Shown: positions 16,411-25,620, counted from the stretch's first letter. The stretch: 64,000 bases of DNA from Flavobacteriales bacterium (GCA_947454525.1 CANGJM010000011.1:1-64000), one strand, 5' to 3'. The notes: generated by a model from the sequence alone, not told the origin. Program-made: numbers and translations.

Positions 16411-16476
16411 GATGTGCGGTGCGAAGTACGGTGCAAAGCGCGGTGCGATGTGCGGTGCAAAGTGCGGTGCGATGTG
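16411..16476. repeat. 12-bp tandem repeat array
   Basis: Five consecutive 12-bp units (GATGTGCGGTGC, GAAGTACGGTGC, AAAGCGCGGTGC, GATGTGCGGTGC, AAAGTGCGGTGC) and part of a sixth run directly from the hairpin at 16385-16407 to the stop codon of the barrel gene. The GCGGTGC end is the same as the right end of the hairpin elements, so the array probably arose by slippage from one of them. Confidence 0.8.
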
Positions 16477-17694
16477 CTACCTCATCCTCAATCCAATTCC
16501 TACATTCATTCCAAAATTGATGTACTTGCGGTAACTGAAAATCTGCGGTGGGGTTTTGACACTGTTGAAATTCAAATAAGGGGTAAAACTGATGAACGAT
16601 TGTTTGAATCCAGTTCTAAACTCGAGTTGTAGGCTTTGTTGGAAATTCCATTTTGGAACAAAGAACGATTCCAGGCCAATGCCGCTGCGACTCGGATAAT
16701 ACCCGATTTGTTCTTTAAATCGTGTGCCCAATGAAGCGCTGTAACGTGGTGTCAAAGAGAACTTTTCCCACTGAAATTGATATCCAATGCTCACTGGTAC
16801 TTGAACGAAGGTATATTTGTTTTGATCCGTGTACGTTTTGTCGATATACGTCGTATCGAATTGATTTAAGTTAGACGGATCCACTTGAATCAACGCATCT
16901 ACATACTTGAAGTCCGCTTGTTCACCGATACTCGTGATAAAAGCTCCTATCCCCCATTGAAAATTCCCTGCATACGTGTAAAGGTTCAATCCAAGGTTCT
17001 TTGTTTTTAACAGGGACTCTGACTGTGTCAACATGACATCATAGGAACTCACTAAATTGAAATCGCTATATAAGTAACTTCGCGTAAAATTCAAGCCGGA
17101 ATAGATTTCCAATTCCAGTCTGCGTTCACGGGCTTGCATCGGGATTGATGTTCGTTTTACCGTGAGGTTTGGTATCATTAACAAACTGATAAACAATTCA
17201 TTTAAGCGTTTCATTGTAAGTGTTACTCGGGACGTATCCGAAGCAAGATCTTCAGGATTCCCAGTATAAAGCGGTAGCGAATAATTAGAAAATACTGTGG
17301 ATTCCAAATGATGATCCGCATGCACATTCGACACGCGAGACACGGAGGACATTGAAAAAATGGGTTCAGACGTTTGTGCTTCTGTCTTCTCGGTTGTTTG
17401 ACTTTTACGGTTGGAAACTCGTGTAGTCTCCCTCCCCTGTTTCTTTTGCGTTTGATTGGAAGCTTTGTACCAAGATTCATTTCTTCCCAAACGAAACTGC
17501 AGCATTCCGTAAACGACTACGGTGCATAGTGTCGAAGCACCAAAAATCCACCAGAAAAGCAAACCTTTCTTTTTACGCTTCGGTTCTTCCAAGCGTTTTT
17601 CCAGGTCCGACAGAAAATCGGCATCCAAATCAAGGGATTGATTGAATACCTCGTTTCGATAGTCATTCTCAAATGAAGTGAACTGATTCTTCAT
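16477..17694 (-). CDS. membrane-anchored protein with C-terminal barrel-like domain, probable anti-sigma partner
   Basis: A 405-residue protein coupled to an ECF sigma gene: its ATG overlaps the sigma TGA (ATGA at 17694-17691). Residues 1-45 are acidic and helical and would be cytoplasmic; KRKKKG precedes one transmembrane helix (about residues 48-68); then comes a Ser/Thr/Lys-rich linker and, from about residue 190, a region with amphipathic strands ending GMNVGIGLRMR, like an outer-membrane beta-barrel. This layout (cytoplasmic helix, membrane helix, envelope domain) fits a sigma regulator, but it lacks a recognisable zinc-binding or FecR domain. The frame extends 19 residues upstream inside the sigma gene; the overlap start is preferred. 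Confidence 0.7.
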   Translation of the reverse strand: MKNQFTSFENDYRNEVFNQSLDLDADFLSDLEKRLEEPKRKKKGLLFWWIFGASTLCTVVVYGMLQFRLGRNESWYKASNQTQKKQGRETTRVSNRKSQTTEKTEAQTSEPIFSMSSVSRVSNVHADHHLESTVFSNYSLPLYTGNPEDLASDTSRVTLTMKRLNELFISLLMIPNLTVKRTSIPMQARERRLELEIYSGLNFTRSYLYSDFNLVSSYDVMLTQSESLLKTKNLGLNLYTYAGNFQWGIGAFITSIGEQADFKYVDALIQVDPSNLNQFDTTYIDKTYTDQNKYTFVQVPVSIGYQFQWEKFSLTPRYSASLGTRFKEQIGYYPSRSGIGLESFFVPKWNFQQSLQLEFRTGFKQSFISFTPYLNFNSVKTPPQIFSYRKYINFGMNVGIGLRMR

Positions 17695-18236
17695 AATGTT
17701 GTTTTTTCTAGTTGAACAGCGATTATTTTTCGGGCTTTCAAGATGTGCCATTTCACGGTGTCATAGTTGAGGTCGAGTGCGGTGGCAATCTCCTCTCGGG
17801 ACATATCCTCGATCACAAAAAGGTTAAAGACAATGCGCGTTGATTCCGGTAAAGCATCCACGAACTGAAACAGCAATTTCGACGCGTCCTCACCCTGTAA
17901 AATCACATCCGAATTGTCGCTTGCTTGAAATTCTTTTTCAAAATCAATATCCTTAAATAACTTTTTATTCTTCTGCTTTTTGCGGTATTGGTCGATGAAT
18001 TCGTTTTTGACGATGGTACTGATCCATGCGGCGAAGTCCTTGTTGCGATCGAACGTTTCGATGCGTTCAATGGCTTTTAAAAAGGCGACATTGACGATAC
18101 TCATTTGTTCTTCCTTGTGCAAACTTAAACGCGATAAACGACGCAGCATAAAGGGATAACAATATTCATACAACATCAGTATACTTCGACGGTCTCGCTG
18201 TACAATTTGACGAATAAAGTCCTCTGTGAATTCCAA
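17691..18236 (-). CDS. ECF RNA polymerase sigma factor
   Basis: A 181-residue sigma-70 family factor with regions 2 and 4 only. Region 2 covers about residues 20-90: FLKAIERIETFDRNKDFAAWISTIVKNEFIDQYRK. Region 4 covers about 120-175: ALPESTRIVFNLFVIEDMSREEIATALDLNYDTVKWHILKARKII, the helix-turn-helix that reads the -35 element. The start is a TTG at 18236; an in-frame stop lies just upstream and no ATG is available. It lies 18 nt downstream of an OMP-like gene and is translationally coupled to the following anti-sigma-like gene, so the three should form an operon that senses an envelope signal. Confidence 0.9.
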   Translation of the reverse strand: MEFTEDFIRQIVQRDRRSILMLYEYCYPFMLRRLSRLSLHKEEQMSIVNVAFLKAIERIETFDRNKDFAAWISTIVKNEFIDQYRKKQKNKKLFKDIDFEKEFQASDNSDVILQGEDASKLLFQFVDALPESTRIVFNLFVIEDMSREEIATALDLNYDTVKWHILKARKIIAVQLEKTTL

Positions 18237-18254
18237 CGTTATCGATACCCCGTT

Positions 18255-19076
18255 TTAACGATTCAAATAATACTTGATCCCAAGTTGTTGGGAACACTGA
18301 AAGGAGAACCAAGACGAAGGAACATTTTTCACTGCAAAATAGTCATAACAAAAACGACTTTCGTAGGTGAAATACCAACTTTGTGCAACGTTCTGATTCG
18401 AACTTAGACCATATTCAAAACCAAAACTCGAATAAATGCCCATGTTTAATGTATTGTAATTTGTATTAAAGTTAGAAGTCCTTGCATAATAAGCTACTTG
18501 ACCTGCCGAACCAACACCATTTGGGAAAATATCGTGTCTTGAATTTATTTGTATTTTATTCCATAGGATAAATCCAATGTACGTACCAGCCCCTAATGTC
18601 ACATTAAAACGTTTTGAAACCGGGATTTTCTTCAAATAAGCGTAATCGAATGTCAACACTGGGGATGTGTGATCTAAGCGGAGGATACCAATAGTGGAAT
18701 AAGTTTCCGGTAATGCTGTGCTATCGAAAATAGGCGTTCCCAAAAGAACGAATGATGAAATGCTTTTATTTTGAAGGGTGATTCCAAATCGTTGTATGGC
18801 ATTTTTTTCAGGTTGAACTAAATGAATACTAGCATTAAAAATGGGATGTAAACGCAAATTTGTCAACTGAACTGGTGCTGAAAAATCCGTGTAAGTGGTA
18901 TCTTCGTCCCCAATGTTTTTCGAATAAGTGGCATAGGATGCTGAAGGGATTTTGGAACTCATCAATCCGCCTACATTAAATTGGATTCCTTCCACTTTCC
19001 ATTTTTTGGAAGATTGCGCCATGACATTTGTTAAAGTAACCAGGCAGATACATAGGAGTAATTTCATTTTCATCAT
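18255..19076 (-). CDS. exported hypothetical protein, probable outer-membrane barrel
   Basis: About 273 residues with a signal peptide (KLLLCICLVTLTNVMAQ) and then a strand-rich body with many Tyr/Phe and alternating polar residues (for example VTLGAGTYIGFILW and MGIYSSFGFEYGL), ending in GIKYYLNR. This looks like a small outer-membrane barrel. The longest frame begins 49 codons earlier, but the signal peptide begins at the adjacent ATGs at 19076/19073/19067, so the upstream part is not coding. It is the first gene of an operon with the ECF sigma factor (18 nt downstream) and may be its envelope sensor or a target. No family recognised. Confidence 0.6.
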   Translation of the reverse strand: MMKMKLLLCICLVTLTNVMAQSSKKWKVEGIQFNVGGLMSSKIPSASYATYSKNIGDEDTTYTDFSAPVQLTNLRLHPIFNASIHLVQPEKNAIQRFGITLQNKSISSFVLLGTPIFDSTALPETYSTIGILRLDHTSPVLTFDYAYLKKIPVSKRFNVTLGAGTYIGFILWNKIQINSRHDIFPNGVGSAGQVAYYARTSNFNTNYNTLNMGIYSSFGFEYGLSSNQNVAQSWYFTYESRFCYDYFAVKNVPSSWFSFQCSQQLGIKYYLNR

Positions 19077-19198
19077 ATAAAAGTTGTTGTTCACTTTAGG
19101 AGTACGATTAAAATCCAAGGGAAGGAAGTGAAGAACCAAAATAATACTAATTTCAGACTCGGACTTCCCTTTACCGAAAAAACCACGTATGTAAGAAC

Positions 19199-19882
19199 AT
19201 GAGAACAACTTTAATCTTCGCATTTATCTTGCAGTGTAGCATTCAATGTCCTTTGTATGCTCAATCTAAAAACCAACTATCCATTCAAACAGGACTTTTT
19301 CATAGTTTTCTTGATGGCGGTCCCTTGATGAACGTTGGTAAGTATCGTACCGCGTCAAATATTTTCTTGGAGTCGTATGGTTTACAATACCAACGAAAAT
19401 TAAACCAGTCGCAGTTTTTAGCAGTCAATCTTTCAGGTTATTCCAACTATTACCGTTGGTTGGATGCCGATTATTCAAAAGTTTTACGTTCTGACCAATC
19501 ATACGTAGCGCTTAATGGTACCTTTTCTAATTCTATAGCACTCTCCAAAAAGATTGATTTTTTATATGGAGGCGGCATTGATTTTCGTTTGATTTATTCT
19601 CATCTAGATACGATTTCTCTTAATTCTTCTCCGACCATGAAATTTTATTTTGAAGGAAGACAACTTCAAATCGGCGCACATGGTCGGGTTGGATTATCCT
19701 ATTCACCTTTAACTTGGCTCACCGTTTATACACAATTTAACATGGAGGCTTATTTGTTTTCCAATATTAGGAGTCTAAATTACGAAACTCAATTTTTGAA
19801 CGATTTCACTAATGGAAAGCGCATTAATACCCCTAGCCGCTTCGACCTTTCCCTTCGTTTTGGCGTTGGGTTTAACTTTTAA
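19199..19882 (+). CDS. exported beta-barrel protein, unknown function
   Basis: A 227-residue protein with a signal peptide (MRTTLIFAFILQ...YAQ) and a barrel-like body: strands such as FLAVNLSGYSNYYRWL, GRVGLSYSPLTWLTVYTQFNMEAYLF and the C-terminal FDLSLRFGVGFNF, which ends in the terminal Phe typical of outer-membrane proteins. It is divergent from the operon containing the ECF sigma gene. No named family. It could be controlled by the neighbouring sigma factor, but no sigma-specific site is evident to me. Confidence 0.65.
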   Translation: MRTTLIFAFILQCSIQCPLYAQSKNQLSIQTGLFHSFLDGGPLMNVGKYRTASNIFLESYGLQYQRKLNQSQFLAVNLSGYSNYYRWLDADYSKVLRSDQSYVALNGTFSNSIALSKKIDFLYGGGIDFRLIYSHLDTISLNSSPTMKFYFEGRQLQIGAHGRVGLSYSPLTWLTVYTQFNMEAYLFSNIRSLNYETQFLNDFTNGKRINTPSRFDLSLRFGVGFNF

Positions 19883-19990
19883 CTTTGGTTTTAGGGAATG
19901 TTTTAAACTGAGAAAATAATAAGACGCTGCTTTTTAAGACCACCCCACTATTACCTTTTCAAACGTACTAAAGTTTGAAAAACAATCCAT

Positions 19991-21568
19991 ATGAACTATT
20001 TCGTCTTTTTGATCTCATTATTATCTTTTCCAAATGCCTTTTCACAGATTGGTTCCATTTCAGGTCAGTTTTGCATTGGGTCCACGGAGTCTGAATTTCC
20101 AATTAAGGAAGCATTTCTAGACAATGGTAATCGAATTGTTCTTTTAATAAGTAATTCTCCGGCAGTTGCAGACAAAACAGAAAATTGCAGAGGTGATTAT
20201 GATTTCTGGGTTCTTTGCATCAATCAAAATGATCAAATAATATGGCAGAAAACCATAGGTGGTGTTGATTGGGACAATCCTTCGGGCTTACTTATAACGG
20301 AAGATCAATCAATCTATATTTATGGAGCCACATTATCAACTCCTAGTTTCGAGCAAACGAATGATCTTTTTGGCTCATGGGATGCATGGCTAATCAAAAT
20401 GAATAGCACGGGTGATATCCTTTGGAATAAAAATTACGGTGGAACTGCTTCAGATAGCTTCAATGATATAATCGAACTACCTTCGGGAAATATGATGATT
20501 TTTGGTACTTCTGCATCGGGTGTTTCAGGGAATAAGTCCTCCTCAAACTACGGAGCTAATGATCTTTGGAGCTTGAAATTAAATTCAGACGGAGCTATTC
20601 TCAATGACTGGAGTCTTGGGGGAACTGAACTTGACCAAAGACCATATATCATTCAAACAGCACCCAATCGAATCAAATTAGTGGCTAATTCATATTCCGA
20701 TGTTTCCGGATTGAAAACGGAACCCAGTTTTGGATATTCAGATATTTGGGTACTAGATTTAGATACCAACTGCAATATTATTCAACAAAAAACCATTGGC
20801 GGTTTGGAAGATGACAGTCCTACAGATCTTCTTTGGAGCAACGATGGTAAATTGCTCATTTTAGCAGATAGTTGGTCTAATCAGTCAGGACTAAAAACGG
20901 AGAATGCTTATGGCCTAATGGATACGTGGATCTTAAAGTTAGATGATGATTTAACGATCATGCAACAGAAAACGATTGGAAGCGATTTACAAGATTATGG
21001 TGGTCAATTCATCGAATGGCCAAACGGAAATCTTTGCATCCTCGCTAATTCAGATTCAAATCCCAATCAATTCAAGACAGCACCTAATATGGCTGGAATT
21101 GACATCTGGATGTATGCGTTAGATCCAAATTTTAATTTTCTAGCAGACAAAACAATCGGGACAATACTTGATGAAACAAGTGCTTCACTCACATTAAGTC
21201 CAAATTTATCCGATATTCAGATATTAGCTGCTTCCAAAGGTGGAGTTTCCTTTGACAAAACCTGTCCCAGCAACGGGTCATATGATTTCTGGGGCTTCAC
21301 GCTAAATTCCACTCTTCAAACAACTGAAATTCAAACCACTTCTTCAATAAAGGTCTACCCCAACCCTACTCAAGATTTTATCACTATTGAAAACCTCGTT
21401 TTAGACGAAATTCTAGCAATAACCCTACTTGACTACTCGGGAAAAATTATCAAGCGCTTTGAGCCAAATAACACAACTTTACAACTAACTGATTTAGCAA
21501 CAGGCATTTATTTTCTACAGATTTCTACTGTAAAAGGTGCTTTTTGTGAGAAAATCCATTTCGAATAA
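19991..21568 (+). CDS. T9SS-sorted repeat protein
   Basis: A 525-residue secreted protein. The signal peptide ends in NAFSQ. Residues about 40-430 contain about seven repeats of a unit with QKTIGG, then a Trp/Asp-rich turn (NDLFGSWDAWLIKMN, GANDLWSLKLN, GYSDIWVLDLD), and then a strand pair, which should fold as a propeller. The C-terminal 75 residues form a type A T9SS sorting domain (IKVYPNPTQDF, LDYSGKIIKRF, ATGIYFLQI). It is probably attached to the cell surface or released. Ligand unknown. It stands alone, 98 bp upstream of a barrel gene in the same direction. Confidence 0.85.
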   Translation: MNYFVFLISLLSFPNAFSQIGSISGQFCIGSTESEFPIKEAFLDNGNRIVLLISNSPAVADKTENCRGDYDFWVLCINQNDQIIWQKTIGGVDWDNPSGLLITEDQSIYIYGATLSTPSFEQTNDLFGSWDAWLIKMNSTGDILWNKNYGGTASDSFNDIIELPSGNMMIFGTSASGVSGNKSSSNYGANDLWSLKLNSDGAILNDWSLGGTELDQRPYIIQTAPNRIKLVANSYSDVSGLKTEPSFGYSDIWVLDLDTNCNIIQQKTIGGLEDDSPTDLLWSNDGKLLILADSWSNQSGLKTENAYGLMDTWILKLDDDLTIMQQKTIGSDLQDYGGQFIEWPNGNLCILANSDSNPNQFKTAPNMAGIDIWMYALDPNFNFLADKTIGTILDETSASLTLSPNLSDIQILAASKGGVSFDKTCPSNGSYDFWGFTLNSTLQTTEIQTTSSIKVYPNPTQDFITIENLVLDEILAITLLDYSGKIIKRFEPNNTTLQLTDLATGIYFLQISTVKGAFCEKIHFE

Positions 21569-21666
21569 ACAAAATCATCGACCAAAAAGAAAAACATATC
21601 TCACCCATCCCTTGTAACTTTTCCCGTTACTTATTTGTTAAACTAGTATTCCTACCAAACTAAACT

Positions 21667-22461
21667 ATGAAAAACACCCTTTCTACCGTTTTATTCCTTC
21701 TTGTTTTCCATGTGAATGCCCAGAAGTCCATTTATATTCGACCTTCGACTTCTGTTAAAATAAACAGCAGTACTTTACCTGGAGACGGATTGAATTCACC
21801 GTTAAATCTTAATGGAAATGACTATTTCTCTTACTATAACTATGGTTTACATTACAATACCACCTCCGTAGATTTGGGTATTGGTTTTGGATTAACGTTG
21901 AACAAAAAAGAGCGAATTGAATTGAGCATCGCAGGTGATAATGCAAGTGTCAAAAGTGCGCTTGTTTACAATTCAAACTACTCTAGTTCATTAATTGGGC
22001 GTAGTATTGCCCGCACAACACTTGATTATCAGTATGTTGGTTATACAGGTCAACGTTTGAACTTTCGTGCAATGGCAGGAATAGGATTACTCATTTCTAT
22101 GCGACAAACTTCGGATGTAAACCCGATAAAAATCGAATTACCAAACTATACCCTTCTTGGATTAGATGAAGTCATTCGCTACAAGGGAATCTCCTCTTTA
22201 TTAAAATTGGGGATAGGAATGGATGTCAAAACAAAAAAAGGCAAAGCACTTTGTTCCTTCGATGTATTTTGGACCTACAATCTAGGGGGACAAACGTTTA
22301 TCTCCGATACAAAGACCATAACAATTATTGAAAATGGACAACAAACACAAAACAATTTCACGAATGCAGTAACTTCGAAAGGAAGTGGCATAACTTTTCA
22401 ATTGTCATTTCCGATTCGCGTGTATTCATTTGGAGAAAAAAGCCGTGATAAAGTCGAATGA
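21667..22461 (+). CDS. exported beta-barrel protein, unknown function
   Basis: A 264-residue protein with a signal peptide (KNTLSTVLFLLVFHVNAQ). The body is strand-rich with barrel-like alternation (SVDLGIGFGLTLNKKERIELSIAG, RLNFRAMAGIGLLISM) and a charged C-terminal tail (SFGEKSRDKVE) beyond the last strand. No family recognised. Its stop codon is followed within 10 nt by a remnant of the AT-rich repeat block and by two hairpin elements, which may act as the 3' end of its transcript. Confidence 0.6.
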   Translation: MKNTLSTVLFLLVFHVNAQKSIYIRPSTSVKINSSTLPGDGLNSPLNLNGNDYFSYYNYGLHYNTTSVDLGIGFGLTLNKKERIELSIAGDNASVKSALVYNSNYSSSLIGRSIARTTLDYQYVGYTGQRLNFRAMAGIGLLISMRQTSDVNPIKIELPNYTLLGLDEVIRYKGISSLLKLGIGMDVKTKKGKALCSFDVFWTYNLGGQTFISDTKTITIIENGQQTQNNFTNAVTSKGSGITFQLSFPIRVYSFGEKSRDKVE

Positions 22462-22465
22462 TTTT

Positions 22466-22526
22466 AGCTTTTTGGTACCGCAGCAGTGCAACTGCAGCGG
22501 AACATGGAGCAGTGCGACTGCAGCGG
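22466..22526. repeat. two adjacent GCAGT-type hairpins with partial AT-rich block
   Basis: TTTTAGCTTTTT (the right part of the AT-rich block of the composite repeats) is joined directly to a GCAGT-GCA-ACTGC hairpin (22478-22500), and a second copy with loop GCG follows at 22506-22526. The space between the two reads GGAACATGGAGC. This looks like a deletion derivative of the composite element. Confidence 0.75.
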
Positions 22527-22612
22527 AACATGGGAAGCCATTTCATTTGAATGCGTTTTTAGCTAAATATAGGAATCAAGAAGATGTAAAAAACCGTAAA
22601 AATCAAATCAAT

Positions 22613-23206
22613 ATGCGTAAAATACTCGTTACTAATTTTTCAATCGTTTTTCTTGGATTTAGTGTATTCGCTATTTCGTCTTGTGATTCAACGACAAGCG
22701 ATGAAGTAAAGCACGAAAGACCACAAAAACGAGCGAATAATGAAATAAATGCGGAAGAAACAAGAAATTACGTCCATGCGTTTAACGCCAAAACACAAGT
22801 CCATAATTATTCCAGGAATTTTGATTTTGATGGAGATATTGACAGTGATTCCATGTATTTCGTAGGAACAGGTGGTGCGCATCTCTATTACTACCTCAAG
22901 ATTCGATTGAGCTCCACGAAAAAGACCTATGAATTCCATGATATTCAAATCGATGATCCCACAGTGTACGATGTAAGCTATTTGAAAAAAACAAACTTTC
23001 TCTCCCCCAATCCACCTGCTTGTGTCGTAGATTACTATGGTGATTTAGCACAAACTCATTTCGGCGGAAACCTTTCTGAACATGCCTTGTTTTTCCGTTT
23101 AGAAAAATACGTCTACTCGAAAAGCTGGTTAAGCAAAGGCATAAACTCTGATTATATTTTGCTTTATTTTGATCAGGGAGAATGGACCATTAAAAATTTT
23201 CATTAA
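22613..23206 (+). CDS. putative lipoprotein, unknown function
   Basis: A 197-residue protein starting at the ATG at 22613. The signal peptide KILVTNFSIVFLGFSVF, then AISSC, carries a good lipobox. The mature part begins with a polar linker and continues as a mixed alpha/beta domain with SMYFVGTGGAHLYYYLKIRLSS near the middle and ending LLYFDQGEWTIKNFH. The frame is open 61 codons further upstream, but that stretch runs through the hairpin repeats and the end of the previous gene and is not coding. No family is recognised. It sits in a run of exported proteins separated by short gaps. Confidence 0.6.
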   Translation: MRKILVTNFSIVFLGFSVFAISSCDSTTSDEVKHERPQKRANNEINAEETRNYVHAFNAKTQVHNYSRNFDFDGDIDSDSMYFVGTGGAHLYYYLKIRLSSTKKTYEFHDIQIDDPTVYDVSYLKKTNFLSPNPPACVVDYYGDLAQTHFGGNLSEHALFFRLEKYVYSKSWLSKGINSDYILLYFDQGEWTIKNFH

Positions 23207-23268
23207 TCACTTTTCACTCAAACACCTCTTTTAGGAACATTTAACGTTTGTCAAACCAAACAATAACC

Positions 23269-23940
23269 ATGAAAAAACAACTCTTATTCATCATCTTAAC
23301 AGTGACAACTCTGAACCTTACTGGACAAAATGATTTGATCGGTTTGAAAGTCGGACTCAACTCGACCAATACATCCAGTGATTTTCTCAGTTCAACAAAT
23401 TATGCCAAAACGGGTCTAAGCGCGGGACTGACTTATGAGCATTTATTTAAGAGACATTTAATCTTTGGCACAGACTTGATTTACAATCAACGTGGATTTA
23501 AGGACGACGTCATTTTTTATGATATTGAAGGTAATCCTACCAGTGAAAAGTACACCACGAAATATAATTATAACTATGTCTCATTGCCCCTAAAACTTGG
23601 TTTTACCTTCGGGAAAAAACTTGAAGGATTTACACATTTCGGGGTAATTCCTTCTTTTCTAGTTAACGCAAATACAATAGTTCCCACTTTTGACTCAAAC
23701 GCGAATCGCCATGGCGAAGAAACTTTTGACATAACATACTGCGTATCAAAATTTGACTTCGCTGGACTGTTTGAAATCGGCGCTAATTATCCATTGAATG
23801 AAACGTATTTATTTTTTGCTTCTTTTTCCTATCAACGAAGTTTTACCACACTGACCAATGCTAACTATTTTACCAACTCCACCATAAAAATGTATGGAAT
23901 GGCGCTGAACCTTGGAGTGAAATATGCGTTGACGAAATGA
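23269..23940 (+). CDS. PorT-like outer-membrane beta-barrel protein
   Basis: A 223-residue protein with a signal peptide (KKQLLFIILTVTTLNLTGQ) followed directly by LIGLKVGLNSTNTSS, the start usual for the Bacteroidota porin-family/outer-membrane-beta-barrel (PorT-like) domain. Internal strands (GLTYEHLFKRHLIFGTDLIYNQRG, YVSLPLKLGFTFG, FAGLFEIGANYPL) and the end MALNLGVKYALTK fit an eight-stranded barrel. The ATG at 23269 is preferred to the upstream in-frame TTG at 23248. It is one of several related small barrels in this region; no substrate is known. Confidence 0.75.
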   Translation: MKKQLLFIILTVTTLNLTGQNDLIGLKVGLNSTNTSSDFLSSTNYAKTGLSAGLTYEHLFKRHLIFGTDLIYNQRGFKDDVIFYDIEGNPTSEKYTTKYNYNYVSLPLKLGFTFGKKLEGFTHFGVIPSFLVNANTIVPTFDSNANRHGEETFDITYCVSKFDFAGLFEIGANYPLNETYLFFASFSYQRSFTTLTNANYFTNSTIKMYGMALNLGVKYALTK

Positions 23941-24054
23941 TTCAAACTAAGAGCAGAAAATCATTATCCAAATATTAAAAGAACTCATTCAATCCGGCTT
24001 GTAACTTTCAACATTGCTTATTTGTTCTACTCATAAATCAACCAATCAAAACAC

Positions 24055-24798
24055 ATGAAAAAAATCATTAGCTGTTTAATTTTAACAATCCATTTAAGCG
24101 CTTTTTCCCAACAGAAATTAGAAGTGGGATTAGGGATTTCTAATTTCGGTCAAATTGAAAATCCGATCTCAAATTTTTACAACGTAGACTATCCGAATGG
24201 GTTTAATATGGATACATACATTAATGAGAATCATTCAATGGTCCTAAAATACAATGTAAACTTTTCGTACAATTTAAAGGATAGTTTGAATGTAAGATTG
24301 AGATTAGGCTATGGACAAAACAACAAAATGAGGGTGATGGATTACCCTTCGGCTTTATCACATATCAATGAACACCAGTCGTTTTTGGAATTCTGTCCTT
24401 CCATTGGCAAATCCAAAAAATTCGGTTTATTCACGTTACATGCAGGTATGGAAATCCCAATCTACCTCGTTTCAACGTATAATTATTCAAATGTTTCGGA
24501 CATCAGAGATTCCGCACTTCAAGTGACTAGCACGAATGAATCCTTAGAGAAAATTGACGGTGGATTTCTTATTGGCATCAATCAATTCATTCATCTTCAA
24601 TTGAAAGTCTCCAAAAACATCAGTGTTTTTTCCGAGTTAAATTTTGGACTCATGTACGCTCAACTGGGAGGGAATTACACCGAAAAAATAACAGTTGGTG
24701 CGGCTGAGCCGATACCATACAGCATTGAGAAAAAGTATACGAAATTGTTTTTTACAGCACCTCAAATTCAATTTGGGATCACTTTTCATTTGTTTTAA
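24055..24798 (+). CDS. exported beta-barrel protein, unknown function
   Basis: A 247-residue protein with a signal peptide (KKIISCLILTIHLSAFSQ) and a barrel-like body (LEVGLGISNFGQI, MVLKYNVNFSYNL, FTLHAGMEIPIYLVSTYNY, NFGLMYAQLGG) that ends in APQIQFGITFHLF with a terminal Phe. It is followed 14 nt later by a lipoprotein gene, so the two probably form one transcript. I do not recognise a specific family. Confidence 0.65.
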   Translation: MKKIISCLILTIHLSAFSQQKLEVGLGISNFGQIENPISNFYNVDYPNGFNMDTYINENHSMVLKYNVNFSYNLKDSLNVRLRLGYGQNNKMRVMDYPSALSHINEHQSFLEFCPSIGKSKKFGLFTLHAGMEIPIYLVSTYNYSNVSDIRDSALQVTSTNESLEKIDGGFLIGINQFIHLQLKVSKNISVFSELNFGLMYAQLGGNYTEKITVGAAEPIPYSIEKKYTKLFFTAPQIQFGITFHLF

Positions 24799-24812
24799 TA
24801 AAATAAAGAGGT

Positions 24813-25496
24813 ATGAAATGGACCTATCTATTTATCGTTTTACTTGTTTTTACAAGCTGTAAACCAAGGAAAAAAAAGTGTTCGAGATCCTACAAGATGG
24901 AACATCCAATGAACATTTATCCAATTAAGGAAACATATGATATTGGAGACACCATTTGGATTGAACTAAACCTACCGAATTCATTTAAAACAACAGCCTA
25001 TAATAATTTTACGGGAGAAGCATTTGATAAAACCGTGACACTTGATCATTTCGATTTTCATCGAACGTTTATTGGTTTCAGTAAAATCGATTTGAGTTCC
25101 AATACGATTAAAACAGGATGGCAAGACTTCAGTCCCATATTATTTCCCGAGTTCAACCAAATGCAGCAAGAATTTGGCATGGAATACCGTTACAACTATA
25201 GTTCGGGCATGTACCACTACAAATTTGGTGTCATCTGCAAATCGAAAGGCATTTTCTTTATTGGTACTTTTTGGAAACATTATAACAATGAAGCTTGCTT
25301 AGGTTTTCTCAATGAACAAGACATTAGTCCAGATTGTGAAAAAGAAATCATTGTTGATATTCATTTTCCAATTAATGTACAAAATGACGGAACGTGTCAA
25401 ACCAATTATGCTGTTTTTGAAGCCATGACCTTTCCTTTCAATGAAGGAGACCGTGAACAAGCTAAAAAATACTATTACACGTTTAAGGTTCATTAG
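24813..25496 (+). CDS. putative lipoprotein, unknown function
   Basis: A 227-residue protein. The signal peptide is very short and ends in VFTSC (lipidated Cys near residue 16), followed by a basic patch KPRKKKCSR. The mature domain has an early strand (YDIGDTIWIELNLP) that resembles a beta-sandwich opening and a Tyr-rich middle. It lies 14 nt behind the barrel gene and could be its partner on the inner leaflet of the outer membrane. No family recognised. The following 159 bp before the next start hold a TAAATTTG promoter box at 25621. Confidence 0.6.
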   Translation: MKWTYLFIVLLVFTSCKPRKKKCSRSYKMEHPMNIYPIKETYDIGDTIWIELNLPNSFKTTAYNNFTGEAFDKTVTLDHFDFHRTFIGFSKIDLSSNTIKTGWQDFSPILFPEFNQMQQEFGMEYRYNYSSGMYHYKFGVICKSKGIFFIGTFWKHYNNEACLGFLNEQDISPDCEKEIIVDIHFPINVQNDGTCQTNYAVFEAMTFPFNEGDREQAKKYYYTFKVH

Positions 25497-25620
25497 TCTG
25501 TTTTTATGAAAAAGCCCAACGTTAAAAAGAATTTTTCGGTTCCGCGGAATAACAAAGCCCAAGGAGTAAACACCCCACATTCTTTAGCCCGACTTTATTT
25601 TTTCAAGAACAAATTACACT

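Noticed and set aside
16326-16632. Several overlapping plus-strand frames rich in Cys, Arg and Val
   Set aside because: They run through the hairpin repeats and the 12-bp tandem array; the residue bias comes from GCGGTGC repeats, and the far end overlaps the real minus-strand barrel gene.
22430-22612. Upstream extension of the lipoprotein gene at 22613
   Set aside because: The extension reads through the previous gene's end and the hairpin repeats (Cys/Ser/Thr-rich peptide); a clear signal peptide starts at 22613.
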